IMG/VR virus record: IMGVR_UViG_3300031851_000013
Span: 1 to 64,000 of that record
DNA from: a virus
Direction: 5' to 3' (one strand)
Length of the DNA stretch: 64,000 nucleotides
Below the pieces are notes generated by a model, which was not told the origin of the DNA, did not search any database, and was given only the letters and a program-made list of their open reading frames with translations. The first letter of the stretch is position 1. Each line of letters opens with the position of its first letter. Shown here in pieces: positions 18,560 through 27,389 of the stretch. The position numbers and the translations under genes were made by a program.

Positions 18560-19770
18560 TATAATACCTCCTTGATTGAATCAATCATTAATTTATATTG
18601 TCTTTCTTCTGAAAAATTATTCAGAATATGTTTTTGTAATTTTTTAGCTTGACTGTTATACTTCTTTGTGTCAGTATAAACAGAACGCATTTTAACCTTC
18701 AAATCTGCAACATCAGTGAAACACCAATTACTGCTCTTTTCAATAACTCCTGACCACACTGCTTCATCTTGTACGGGAGCAACTTTGTAATTTACTCCCA
18801 CCAAGTGTGATTTGTTATTCTTAGAGCGTGTAGTTGGTTTGAATGTTGTATAATCAACATATCCGCCCCAATTAGGTGCGACGATTGGCAAGGCATGGCT
18901 TGCCGCCTCAAACACCGGCAGTGCAAAACCCTCACCATGTGAAGCAGTCAAGTAGCAATCAATTTTATCACTGTTGTATAGACCGGACATTTCCTGTTCA
19001 GTAAAGTTGCCGTGAGTTAGATAAACCTTACACTTTCGTTCTGGGAAGTTTTGTAGTAAGCTTCCTAACGCTACCCGAGTGTTGTCTAAATCAACAATAG
19101 AGTTGTTTCTAATGTTGACCTTAAGAACATAACCAACATTATTTTCATTGTGGAACTCTTCCAGAAACGCAACTAAAGATGTCTCTAGGTTTTTCCTTGG
19201 GCTCATTTGAGCAACTGATAAGAAATTAAATTCCGTATTGATTGATTCTTCTAAACGTGAAAGGTTGACAGGCGCAACTGGCTTATGTGGGAAAGAAACA
19301 ACATCAATCGGCGTGTCAACTGTAATGTCCCTAGCTGCCCCAGACAATGGATCCTTGACACTTGTTTGGGCTCCGAGGAATCCGCTTTTAGAATGTTCTG
19401 ACGGGACAATAATTTTATCAACCATGTGAGTACCTCGTACCCAAGCGTCTGAAACTCTATCAGATTCAATTCCCGCAGTAACTCCAATGTTTTTGTGACA
19501 AATGCGAACCCACTCGTTAGGTACGGTAACCTGCAAAGAAAAATCTGCTTGAAGGGTCGTTCCAGCATCAATTGTTTTTAGGAGAAGTGAATCAATCCAC
19601 TCTCGTTCCTTGTTGTCTTCATACATCCAACTAGTGCCACCCCAAGGGGTGTTAATCAGATATGTATCAAACTCGTCTCCATACTCACGTAATGCACGTA
19701 ACACAAAACGAGTGTGTTCTCCATATCCGGACCTAGACAAAGCTGGTCCTCTCACTAAGACTTTTTTCAT
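18559..19770 (-). CDS. GT-B glycosyltransferase (GT4-like)
   Basis: 403 aa. The N-terminal Rossmann domain begins KKVLVRGPALSRSGYGEHTRFVL, with the Gly-rich donor/acceptor loop. The C-terminal nucleotide-sugar site shows FLSVAQMSPRKNLETSLVAFLEEF and HGEGFALPVFEAASHALPIVAPNWGG with the E-x7-E pattern of GT4-type retaining enzymes. It overlaps by four bases with a second, diverged GT-B gene. Substrates may be modified phage DNA bases, virion glycoproteins or host surface sugars; the sequence does not decide. Confidence 0.88.
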   Translation of the reverse strand: MKKVLVRGPALSRSGYGEHTRFVLRALREYGDEFDTYLINTPWGGTSWMYEDNKEREWIDSLLLKTIDAGTTLQADFSLQVTVPNEWVRICHKNIGVTAGIESDRVSDAWVRGTHMVDKIIVPSEHSKSGFLGAQTSVKDPLSGAARDITVDTPIDVVSFPHKPVAPVNLSRLEESINTEFNFLSVAQMSPRKNLETSLVAFLEEFHNENNVGYVLKVNIRNNSIVDLDNTRVALGSLLQNFPERKCKVYLTHGNFTEQEMSGLYNSDKIDCYLTASHGEGFALPVFEAASHALPIVAPNWGGYVDYTTFKPTTRSKNNKSHLVGVNYKVAPVQDEAVWSGVIEKSSNWCFTDVADLKVKMRSVYTDTKKYNSQAKKLQKHILNNFSEERQYKLMIDSIKEVL

Positions 19771-21038
19771 AATTCTTCCACTCTCCAGCTACTATAGTTC
19801 TTTCTATTTTCCCAAGAACCATTTGTTTCATAAACTTCAGTTATAATTTTGTCCCATTGCTGACTGAACTTGTCAAAATTATAATTATTAAGGACATGTT
19901 CACGACCAGCACGACCAAGGGCATCTCGGTCTTCTTGTGACATATTATAAATTTTCTCAAGACTGGAAACAAAGTCTTCCTTTGATACCCGGTCCTCGTA
20001 AATATAAGGAACACCTTGTGAACTATTGACAGATTTTGAAGAAGGTTCAACACCTATCCCAAACCATTGCGTACCATCAGTAACTTGTTCTTGCAAGCCC
20101 CCAGTCATGTTCACAATAATCGGAGTCTCACAAGCTAACGACTCCAACGTAGACATACCGAAACCTTCAGCATCTGAAACATTGATTGTACAATCTGCCA
20201 TACTATAAATCATAGCCAACTCGTTTGGTGGATATTTAGCGGTTGAAATCAAGACCTGACCATCTGTAGAGTCAGTTGCAGACAACAAGTGTGATAAATC
20301 AGCACCATACGGGTCATTTGGATCAGTGTGCATAATCAGACAAACATTTTCCTTACCCACAGATTTGGCGAAGTCGCAAAACCACCACAGAACCGAAGCA
20401 CTCATCTTGCGACGGGCGTTTCTGTTGTTCCAAAAGAAAACAAACTTGTTTTCATCTCCGAGAGAGTTCTTTTTAAATTCAATCATCTCATCAGTGCCGT
20501 GCTTCTTAAATACTTCGGTGTCAACCGTGTGTGGAAGATAATAATTCTTAACTTGGGGAGCAACGGTATTCACGACATCGTGAGTTAGCTTAGAAATTGA
20601 CACGATAGCATCGTTTGATAAATAAGCGTTCTTATTAAAGTGCGGTACAGGGTAATTGTCCCAAACGTGATAATAAACAATTGGAGCTACGGGTCTAATT
20701 TCATCCTCTATCTGCCAAAGCCACTTATACCACTTGGGGTCAGTCATCAACCAAACAACATCTGGCTTTTCTGTTCTCAAGACAGAACGGACGATTTCAG
20801 GTGTTCCAAAATACTCTTCCGGTTTACCCTCGCCACCCACTGGGAAGATCTTCCAATCGTCACCCCATTGTTCTGTCACTACTGGGTTCTTATTAACGTG
20901 TTTAACTGCTCCGCCGAGGCTTACGACCGAATATTTACCTGTACGTAAAAGACCTTCAATCGTATATCTTGACTGAATACCAACGCCGGTTGGAGAAAAC
21001 GGGTGGTCACCCAATGTTAAAATTTTAATCTTACTCAT
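19767..21038 (-). CDS. GT-B glycosyltransferase (second copy, diverged)
   Basis: 423 aa. The N-terminus is KIKILTLGDHPFSPTGVGIQSRYTIEGLL and the C-terminal domain has FFWNNRNARRKMSASVLWWF, then SDAEGFGMSTLESLACETPIIVNMTGG with the E-x7-E pattern. It differs enough from its neighbour that a recent duplication is unlikely. It lies two bases upstream of a Cas4-like nuclease frame in the same operon. As for its partner, the acceptor is unknown. Confidence 0.88.
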   Translation of the reverse strand: MSKIKILTLGDHPFSPTGVGIQSRYTIEGLLRTGKYSVVSLGGAVKHVNKNPVVTEQWGDDWKIFPVGGEGKPEEYFGTPEIVRSVLRTEKPDVVWLMTDPKWYKWLWQIEDEIRPVAPIVYYHVWDNYPVPHFNKNAYLSNDAIVSISKLTHDVVNTVAPQVKNYYLPHTVDTEVFKKHGTDEMIEFKKNSLGDENKFVFFWNNRNARRKMSASVLWWFCDFAKSVGKENVCLIMHTDPNDPYGADLSHLLSATDSTDGQVLISTAKYPPNELAMIYSMADCTINVSDAEGFGMSTLESLACETPIIVNMTGGLQEQVTDGTQWFGIGVEPSSKSVNSSQGVPYIYEDRVSKEDFVSSLEKIYNMSQEDRDALGRAGREHVLNNYNFDKFSQQWDKIITEVYETNGSWENRKNYSSWRVEEL

Positions 21039-21040
21039 CT

Positions 21041-21832
21041 CTAATTCCTTTTACAGTGTTCCGTGTTATAAAATTCGCACGTCCCATATTGACCATGACA
21101 CGAAAGGCGATTTTTAACATAGTTTTTATTCTTTATATTATAAAGGGCTTTGTCCAAAAGGTTAAGGGCGTTGCTCATCTTTTTTGTACCAGAACTAACA
21201 ACAAAAAATTCTACGTGATTCTTCTTGGCTGTTCTCTTTAATAGGGCAAAGTGTGTGTCAATCATTGATGGGTCAACGTTGTGTTTCTTCGCATAAAAGT
21301 TTTTATATAAAGTCAACTGATATGTCGTCATAGGTTCGGAACGCCGACGGGCATCCCAACCCCACGAACAGGTTTTCCAGTCAATAATATGAACCCTACT
21401 ATCAGGTGTCTTTACAACTAAGTCAATAAACCCCTTAAACATATAATTTTCGTGCTCATCAATGTCAACCATCAAATCTTCTTCAGTTTTTAGAACTTCG
21501 TATCCATCCTGAAAATATTGATCAAGTGCTGGGATGATCTTCGGTGATAAAGTCTTTCCCGAGACTCTCATATCTTCAACTCTTTTCCTATCTAATCCTT
21601 GGACGATCTCTTGAGGCAATTTCTTCAATTCTTCTAAAAAAGAATGTTCAAATAATTGAATTTCATCAATAGAAGGATCAAGAAGCTTTTGCTCGGCAAC
21701 TTCATGAAGAGCAGTACCAAAAGCAGTGTATTCATTACCCTTAAACAATTTAATCTTATCAAGATTAACTAGCTTGTGATAATGGGGGCAAGTGTTCCAA
21801 TTTTTTAGCTCTGAAAAGGATATGTGGGGCAT
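21041..21832 (-). CDS. PD-(D/E)XK nuclease, Cas4/RecB-like with four-cysteine cluster
   Basis: 263 aa. His43 in GTALHEVAE, Asp137 in KGFIDLVV, and Asp151-x-Lys153 in HIIDWKT build the RecB-type nuclease centre. One cysteine near the N-terminus (Cys15, NTCPHY) and three near the C-terminus (Cys245, Cys252, Cys260) match the spacing logic of the iron-sulfur cluster in Cas4 and AddB nucleases. It likely resects or processes DNA ends in phage replication or recombination. No CRISPR array or other cas gene is present in the window. The start abuts the next upstream gene. Confidence 0.87.
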   Translation of the reverse strand: MPHISFSELKNWNTCPHYHKLVNLDKIKLFKGNEYTAFGTALHEVAEQKLLDPSIDEIQLFEHSFLEELKKLPQEIVQGLDRKRVEDMRVSGKTLSPKIIPALDQYFQDGYEVLKTEEDLMVDIDEHENYMFKGFIDLVVKTPDSRVHIIDWKTCSWGWDARRRSEPMTTYQLTLYKNFYAKKHNVDPSMIDTHFALLKRTAKKNHVEFFVVSSGTKKMSNALNLLDKALYNIKNKNYVKNRLSCHGQYGTCEFYNTEHCKRN

Positions 21833-22168
21833 TTATTCTCCCGTCTTTTCAGTTTTTGCTTTCTTGGTCTTTCTAGTTCTTTTTCTTTTATTAAGAACAT
21901 CCATTGTGGAACCTTCAGGGTGCTTTGTTGGAATCTTAACCAACCACGTTCCAGTAACTTCCCCATAGCGATTACTAATAGAGTTACCAGAAACAACCTC
22001 TAAAACCTCGGCTCCGCCCAATTCGCCAATCTCCTTGACTTCCTTAAAACCAATCTTGGTGGGGTAATCTTTAACATTTCTAGAATATAAAGTTACTGTA
22101 ATGTGTGCCTCGCCGACATCTCGGTCAACAAGCACTTCTTTAGTTTTAATCATTCTCATGTATGACAT
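21833..22168 (-). CDS. Hypothetical protein with basic tail
   Basis: 111 aa. The first about 85 residues are a compact alternating beta/alpha region (EVLVDRDVGEAHITVTLYSRN, then EVLEVVSGNSISNRYGEVTGTWLVKIPT). The last 20 residues are a Lys/Arg/Thr-rich tail (NKRKRTRKTKKAKTEK), probably a nucleic-acid contact. A GGAGAAATT ribosome site precedes the ATG. It lies between the metallopeptidase and nuclease genes. Not recognised. Confidence 0.65.
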   Translation of the reverse strand: MSYMRMIKTKEVLVDRDVGEAHITVTLYSRNVKDYPTKIGFKEVKEIGELGGAEVLEVVSGNSISNRYGEVTGTWLVKIPTKHPEGSTMDVLNKRKRTRKTKKAKTEKTGE

Positions 22169-22182
22169 AATTTCTCCAAGGG

Positions 22183-22869
22183 CTATGAACAGTGACTAAT
22201 AATATCAGTTATTTTTTGATATAAGGTAGGGCTCACTGTTTCTAGTGATGCTCTATCCCCGTAGAGATATTCTTCAAAACCCACTGCAAAGTACTCTCTT
22301 AGAGATGTTGCAGAGTAAGGTGTTGGAAAAATATCAATACATAAAATAGCCATTTTGTCGTATCCCACTCCTTTATAAAAAAAATAATCCAATTCCTTAG
22401 AATACTCTGTATCAAGAAACTGTATTACATCTATATTATAACCCTGATTGTGCAATATGTCAAGTAGTTTTTTTCTTTTTTCTATGAATTCTCTCTCTAA
22501 AAACCCATCGGAGTATATTTCCATACCCGCAAAAGATTCTACAGAGTGTGCAATTTCGTGAATAATGTCATCTATGATCTCCTCGTCGCTTTCTTGTTCG
22601 TTCGTCATATAAATTGTTGCGTCTTTATATACAGCCTTTACTTCACGATCTACGAGTTCTGGGAACTGTCCAATATAAACAGCTTCAAGTTCTTGCACCA
22701 AACCCGGCGGCACGATTTGTTCCACCTGTGCAATTACCATAGTCATGTCTATTTCTTGAGGTAAGGGATCTTTTATGAAAACATGCACCGAACCAAACAT
22801 TTGATATTCTTTCCTCTCGGAAAGGACTGTCTTCGCTCGGGCTGCGACATTGTTTCTAATCTTGTCCAT
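22183..22869 (-). CDS. Zinc metallopeptidase-like protein (HEIAH)
   Basis: 228 aa from the ATG at 22869, chosen because GGAG lies seven bases upstream; a longer frame from 22887 has no ribosome site. The motif DDIIHEIAHSVESF (His104, Glu105, His108) is a zincin active site, and REYFAVGFEEYL about 85 residues later supplies a plausible third ligand Glu192, as in gluzincins such as the lethal-factor-like group. The N-terminal 90 residues are alpha/beta. The frame overlaps the upstream gene by 14 bases. Target unknown; it could act on host proteins or in capsid maturation. Confidence 0.75.
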   Translation of the reverse strand: MDKIRNNVAARAKTVLSERKEYQMFGSVHVFIKDPLPQEIDMTMVIAQVEQIVPPGLVQELEAVYIGQFPELVDREVKAVYKDATIYMTNEQESDEEIIDDIIHEIAHSVESFAGMEIYSDGFLEREFIEKRKKLLDILHNQGYNIDVIQFLDTEYSKELDYFFYKGVGYDKMAILCIDIFPTPYSATSLREYFAVGFEEYLYGDRASLETVSPTLYQKITDIISHCS

Positions 22870-23104
22870 TTTGAACTCCAGTGGCATCGTCTAAACCTTG
22901 TTTATAACCACGGACCCAATTTTCCTCTGCAACAACCATTAACATTTCTGGAAACTCTGACGCAACTATATCAATAATCATTTCAACTGTCACGTTTCCA
23001 TCTTCCGGATTTTTTGTTTCCCCAACATAATCAACAATCATTGATTTTAGTTTTGTTTCGGGATTTATAACCTTAACCATTTCAGGGTTTACGATTTCGC
23101 TCAT
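22856..23104 (-). CDS. Conserved hypothetical protein
   Basis: 82 aa. The middle section is KSMIVDYVGETKNPEDGNVTVEMIIDIVASEFPEMLMVVAEENWVRGYKQGLDD, predicted as two helices. AAGGAGAAAATA precedes the ATG. It lies 21 bases downstream of phoH and overlaps the metallopeptidase start. I see no catalytic residues and do not recognise a function. Confidence 0.7.
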   Translation of the reverse strand: MSEIVNPEMVKVINPETKLKSMIVDYVGETKNPEDGNVTVEMIIDIVASEFPEMLMVVAEENWVRGYKQGLDDATGVQNGQD

Positions 23105-23125
23105 TATTTTCTCCTTACTGAAAAT

Positions 23126-24484
23126 TTATAACACTTTAGCAGCTAAGGAGGCAACCTCTGAACGCTCACCCTTCAAGAGAGTTACGTGACCGGTAATTTG
23201 ATATGATTTTAACTTTTCAACAGCATAAGTTAAGCCATTTGAAGTTTCATCAAGATAGATATTATCAATTTGTTCAATATCACCAGTCAAAACGATTTTG
23301 GTTCCTTCCCCAACTCTTGTTATTATAGTCTTTAATTCGTGTTTTGTTAAATTTTGTGCTTCATCAACAATAATATAAGCGTTTGCGATGGAACGACCAC
23401 GAATATAGGTCAGTGCCTCAATCTCAATTGTACCAGCCTCCATATACATTTCTAAAGTAGCCTTATCGTCTCCGAGAAGGAACTGAAGGTTGTCTTGAAC
23501 AGGCATCAACCAAGGAGCCATTTTTTCTTCTAAGGTTCCCGGAAGAAAGCCAATATCTTTACCCAGAGGTTGAACAGGTCTTGTCACGATCAAACGCTTG
23601 TAGAACGTCTCTGAAGCGTTTTCCTGTTTGCTCCTGCCTTTTCCCCGGCTAGGTTCTAGGACTTGCTGTAGCCCCGCTGCGAGCGCACAGAGGGTCTTTC
23701 CTGAACCGGCTTTACCTATTAGAGAAACAATCGGTACTCTTTTATCAAGAAGAAGGTCTAAACCAAAATGTTGTTCCTTGTTTCTAGGTGTTACACCCCA
23801 AATTCCTCCAGTGCTTTCTGCATGAATTCTTTTTAACGGGAGTGTATAACTTATAAATCTAGCCAAGGCAGTCTTTTTATTGTTTGTACTTGACACCAAC
23901 ATTAAAAACTGATTAGGTTGAAGATGATAATCTTGATCAGAAATCATAATAGGCTCACCATCATAGAAGTCGTCAATTATATCATCATCAAGTAATAACT
24001 CGCCATAACCAGTATAAATTTCTCCGGCGTTGCGGATAACCTTGCCAACAATATAGTCTTCGGCTGGAATTCCTAGTGCATCGCACTTTACTCTCATATT
24101 GATGTCACGAGATACTATTGATACCTTCTTAGTCGGGTTTGCAATAGATTCTGTTAATGCCGTTGCAATAATTTGATTATCAGGATCTTCTCTTGGAAAC
24201 TCCTCTGGTAATAGTTTTCCGTTATAACCTTTTACGGTCAGGACACCCTTACCTTTATCAATACGAACTCCAGACTCTAGTGAACCTTTTGAGCGCAAGT
24301 CATCAAGAATTTTAATAATTCTCCTTGCGTTGGAACCAACAGAGTCCTGTCTTTTTTTATGCTTGTCAATCTCCTCAAGAACCTTGAGGGGGACAACGAT
24401 GTCGTTGTTTTTAAATGCGTAAACTGAATTAAAATCTGTCAAATATACGCTCGTGTCTAACACGTAAGTTTTTTTTCTTGCCAC
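23126..24484 (-). CDS. phoH: PhoH-like ATPase with N-terminal PIN domain
   Basis: 452 aa starting at GTG, with AGGTGG six bases upstream. Residues 1-140 are a PIN nuclease domain (YVLDTSVYLTD with Asp10, PDNQIIATAL, SIVSRD). Residues about 235-452 are the PhoH P-loop ATPase: GKAGSGKT at 257-264, Walker B IIVDEAQN with Asp374 and Glu375. PIN-PhoH proteins are RNA-unwinding and RNA-cutting enzymes in bacteria; phoH is a frequent marine phage gene, sometimes phosphate-linked. Upstream lies a strong terminator, so this gene probably has its own promoter in the 136-base gap, which I could not identify. Confidence 0.92.
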   Translation of the reverse strand: MARKKTYVLDTSVYLTDFNSVYAFKNNDIVVPLKVLEEIDKHKKRQDSVGSNARRIIKILDDLRSKGSLESGVRIDKGKGVLTVKGYNGKLLPEEFPREDPDNQIIATALTESIANPTKKVSIVSRDINMRVKCDALGIPAEDYIVGKVIRNAGEIYTGYGELLLDDDIIDDFYDGEPIMISDQDYHLQPNQFLMLVSSTNNKKTALARFISYTLPLKRIHAESTGGIWGVTPRNKEQHFGLDLLLDKRVPIVSLIGKAGSGKTLCALAAGLQQVLEPSRGKGRSKQENASETFYKRLIVTRPVQPLGKDIGFLPGTLEEKMAPWLMPVQDNLQFLLGDDKATLEMYMEAGTIEIEALTYIRGRSIANAYIIVDEAQNLTKHELKTIITRVGEGTKIVLTGDIEQIDNIYLDETSNGLTYAVEKLKSYQITGHVTLLKGERSEVASLAAKVL

Positions 24485-24550
24485 TTGATACCACCTTTAT
24501 ATTATTTAGTTTAAGGGCTTTACTGTAATTAGTTAAACAAAAAATAAACA

Positions 24551-24579
24551 AAAAAAAACCCCCCTCACGAGGAGGGGGG
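24551..24579 (-). terminator. Intrinsic terminator after fibre gene
   Basis: On the minus strand an eight-base-pair GC-rich stem (24559-24566 with 24572-24579) and a five-base loop are followed by eight T residues. It lies 42 bases after the stop of the 907-aa fibre gene and isolates the phoH operon from the fibre transcript. Confidence 0.9.
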
Positions 24580-24620
24580 CTAAACATTAGTTAATGTTTA
24601 TATTATTTTGTGCTTTAGCT

Positions 24621-27344
24621 TTAAATCATCCGAACAGTGAGTGTTGCAGAAACGCCGTCTGTACTTTCCCACCATAGGTTCTGATTTGGTATTTCAAGCT
24701 TATTGCCACCTTGCAGGTTATAGTCGCCAGCCCCCAAATTAAAGGATGTGTACGTACCATTGTCCGTCTCAACCTCGATATAGAGAGTGCCGCCACTAAC
24801 TTCCATGTGATCTACTGCTGTACTGCGATCCTGACCAGAATCAAACTTAATCGTAAGACCAGCTACACCGGCAGTATAATCATCGCCAGAATAACTTGCT
24901 GGTACTGAACCATTGTTACATTGAATTGACGCATAATTAGTATGCTTGGCTTTAAATTGATGCTGCGAATCATAAGTATCATACCCCGGATCCATACAAC
25001 CAACAGAAGGCTCATATGTGGTAAAGAGCCCTAGTCGACCAGTCTGACCCGTTAATGGGTTGCTTGCTGTACCATTTACGGATGGATATGGAACCACCAT
25101 ACCCGGACTAACGAAATCAAACGTAAGTGTTCTATTTCCTTCAGAGTCAATATCACTAATAGTCATATTATTTAATTCTCCTTCAGTCGTAGTCCACCAC
25201 TGACTGTCGTGACCATCTTCCCAGTTTTGGAAGTGGACATGTGTCACATCACCAGTGCCGGATCCACCTAGTCCATGAACCTCTATAGCTTGAGCACTAG
25301 GTAGTGTAACCACGACCTGTGTTGCATACAACATAGGCATACTACCTGCGGGTACCTCTGTTATTGTAGAAGTAATTGCACTGTATAGCAAATCACCGTG
25401 AGAAGGCTGTTCAAAACCATAAATACAACTGTTGTCGGACACATCAGCATTCACATCATAATTCATTGCTGTTGGATCCATACATCCTGTCTGGGGATAT
25501 ATACAACTTCCATCCTCCATCGTCGCATTGTAATCATAGTTAGATGCAGATGGATCAGTACAACCATAAATTTGAGATCCGCTGGATGAACCGCCGGATG
25601 AACCGCCGCCTGATTCGCCACTGCTGCCGGAACCCGAGCCGCTGCTTATGATGCATGAACCATCATCAACATTAGCCATTGAATTATAGTTAGATGCAGC
25701 CGGGTCAGTACAACCCAAAGAGAACTGCCCCTGTTCGCCAAGCGAGAAGCTCATTTCGTAGGTGAATCCGTACGATGTGGCTCCACTATAATCTACACGA
25801 GCTTGAATTCTATCGCCGACATTCAACGTACCAAGATTTAGCATTGCTGCTTTTCCAGTAAGAGCGTGTGATGATACACCATTAATTTGCAAAAGCGAAC
25901 CATTGATAAAGATTTGAATGGTGATACCATCCCATCCATCACCATAATCGTCAAGAAGGAACATTTCAACCGTGCCTGACGGTGCGCCGTTAATAAAACC
26001 GGTAATCTCATACTCTCTCGGGAGCCAATCCTCGGTCAAATATCCATCTACTACATCTATCGTCGCACCATAAAATGGGGCACCAGCGAAGTCCACCTGT
26101 ACAATTTGAGGTGGCTGGTTAAACGGGCTTAGGGTTGCCTTATAAACCGGAGCACCGGAGTCAGAGTCAGCCCATGGGTACTGTTCAATTCCATAAACCA
26201 AGCTAGTCCCATCTTCATTGTAGGTGTGACCCCTATAAGATGAGTACCGGTCGGTATGCGGTAACGTAAAACCTCTATCACCGACAAATGTACCACTGAC
26301 AATTATTTCATCAGATGATGTCATGGCACCACAATCAGCAACCTGAATATGAACCTGAAGCTGTGAAACGCCGTTGGGTTCGTCGTTTACAATCTTGGCA
26401 TTGTTCCAAACCTCTTCCCCACGGATTTCCACTCCCTGACTACCAGTACGCTTAATAACTGTACGAATAATCCAGTTTGAAATGTCTCCCCTAGAGGCTG
26501 TATTACCACTCAAGTCTCCACTCACGCCGTAAGCCGAGAGTTGGTTCAGGTCGTGAGCAAGCTCAAATCCGTCTAGCTGATTCATGACTGCATTAGCAAC
26601 AGTAGAATAATTAAGAACATGATGGAAATTATCCAACACGGACTCGGCTTGAACGTTGAACGCTTCTGCTGCGATATTTGTTTCCATTGTTGTAGCAATG
26701 TCATCATCAAGCATGTCAGCGTGTAAGCGAACAGCAAGTTCCATGCGGTCCAACGTAACCCGAAGATCAATAATCCACTCGCCGAGGGCACCTTCAAGCT
26801 CATCAACATCCTGTTGTCTAGCAGCTTCTTCAGCAGCTAACGCAACATCAATCATATCAGAAAGTTGATTAATCTGCTGCACAACTTCCGCTAGGGATTC
26901 AATAATACCGTCGTTATCAATATGAGACTCAAGTCTATTGATCCCATCAGCTTCTTTGTATGTTAGGGAGCCGTCGGGTCTAGAAATTTTAAGCCAAGCT
27001 TTTCTCTCTAGAACAACGCCATTTCCTGCATGGTAAGCACCGGGAACTGAGTTTCCGTCGCCGTCTATGTAATCATCGCCACCCTGTGAGACAAGTGAAG
27101 CATCAATAAATGCACCAGATGGCTCTTGAAAGCGATATTCGAGATCTAAATCTTTAACAAGACTCTTACCAGCAGTGCCGTCTTGAAGAAAAATCTCCCC
27201 GCCGGGGGCTAATTGTAGATCCCCGCAGATTTTAACTCCTTTAGCTTCCATCGCATAAAGAAATTTCTTAATTGGTCCTTGAAGTTGACTCACGCTAGGA
27301 TCGCTCAAGTCATTTTCAAAAGGTGTTTCATTATTTGTACTCAT
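24621..27344 (-). CDS. Tail fibre/adhesin with GCTDP cysteine repeats
   Basis: 907 aa with strong ribosome site AAGGAGGAATAAAAA. Residues about 20-60 carry a module (KKFLYAMEAKGVKICGDLQL, then FLQDGTAGKSLVKDL) that recurs in the neighbouring 785-aa fibre. A coiled-coil of about 100 residues follows (INQLSDMIDVALAAEEAARQQDVDELEGAL). Three copies of the motif GC-T/M-DP-A-NY-D-DGSC lie at about 545-645, and a degenerate fourth copy at about 780. Gly/Ser linkers separate the repeats. Such repeats look calcium- or disulfide-stabilised and are typical of surface adhesins. Predicted role: host recognition. Terminator follows. Confidence 0.82.
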   Translation of the reverse strand: MSTNNETPFENDLSDPSVSQLQGPIKKFLYAMEAKGVKICGDLQLAPGGEIFLQDGTAGKSLVKDLDLEYRFQEPSGAFIDASLVSQGGDDYIDGDGNSVPGAYHAGNGVVLERKAWLKISRPDGSLTYKEADGINRLESHIDNDGIIESLAEVVQQINQLSDMIDVALAAEEAARQQDVDELEGALGEWIIDLRVTLDRMELAVRLHADMLDDDIATTMETNIAAEAFNVQAESVLDNFHHVLNYSTVANAVMNQLDGFELAHDLNQLSAYGVSGDLSGNTASRGDISNWIIRTVIKRTGSQGVEIRGEEVWNNAKIVNDEPNGVSQLQVHIQVADCGAMTSSDEIIVSGTFVGDRGFTLPHTDRYSSYRGHTYNEDGTSLVYGIEQYPWADSDSGAPVYKATLSPFNQPPQIVQVDFAGAPFYGATIDVVDGYLTEDWLPREYEITGFINGAPSGTVEMFLLDDYGDGWDGITIQIFINGSLLQINGVSSHALTGKAAMLNLGTLNVGDRIQARVDYSGATSYGFTYEMSFSLGEQGQFSLGCTDPAASNYNSMANVDDGSCIISSGSGSGSSGESGGGSSGGSSSGSQIYGCTDPSASNYDYNATMEDGSCIYPQTGCMDPTAMNYDVNADVSDNSCIYGFEQPSHGDLLYSAITSTITEVPAGSMPMLYATQVVVTLPSAQAIEVHGLGGSGTGDVTHVHFQNWEDGHDSQWWTTTEGELNNMTISDIDSEGNRTLTFDFVSPGMVVPYPSVNGTASNPLTGQTGRLGLFTTYEPSVGCMDPGYDTYDSQHQFKAKHTNYASIQCNNGSVPASYSGDDYTAGVAGLTIKFDSGQDRSTAVDHMEVSGGTLYIEVETDNGTYTSFNLGAGDYNLQGGNKLEIPNQNLWWESTDGVSATLTVRMI

Positions 27345-27389
27345 TTTTTATTCCTCCTTTTTGTTTAAAAATGATATAATAAACTTTCA

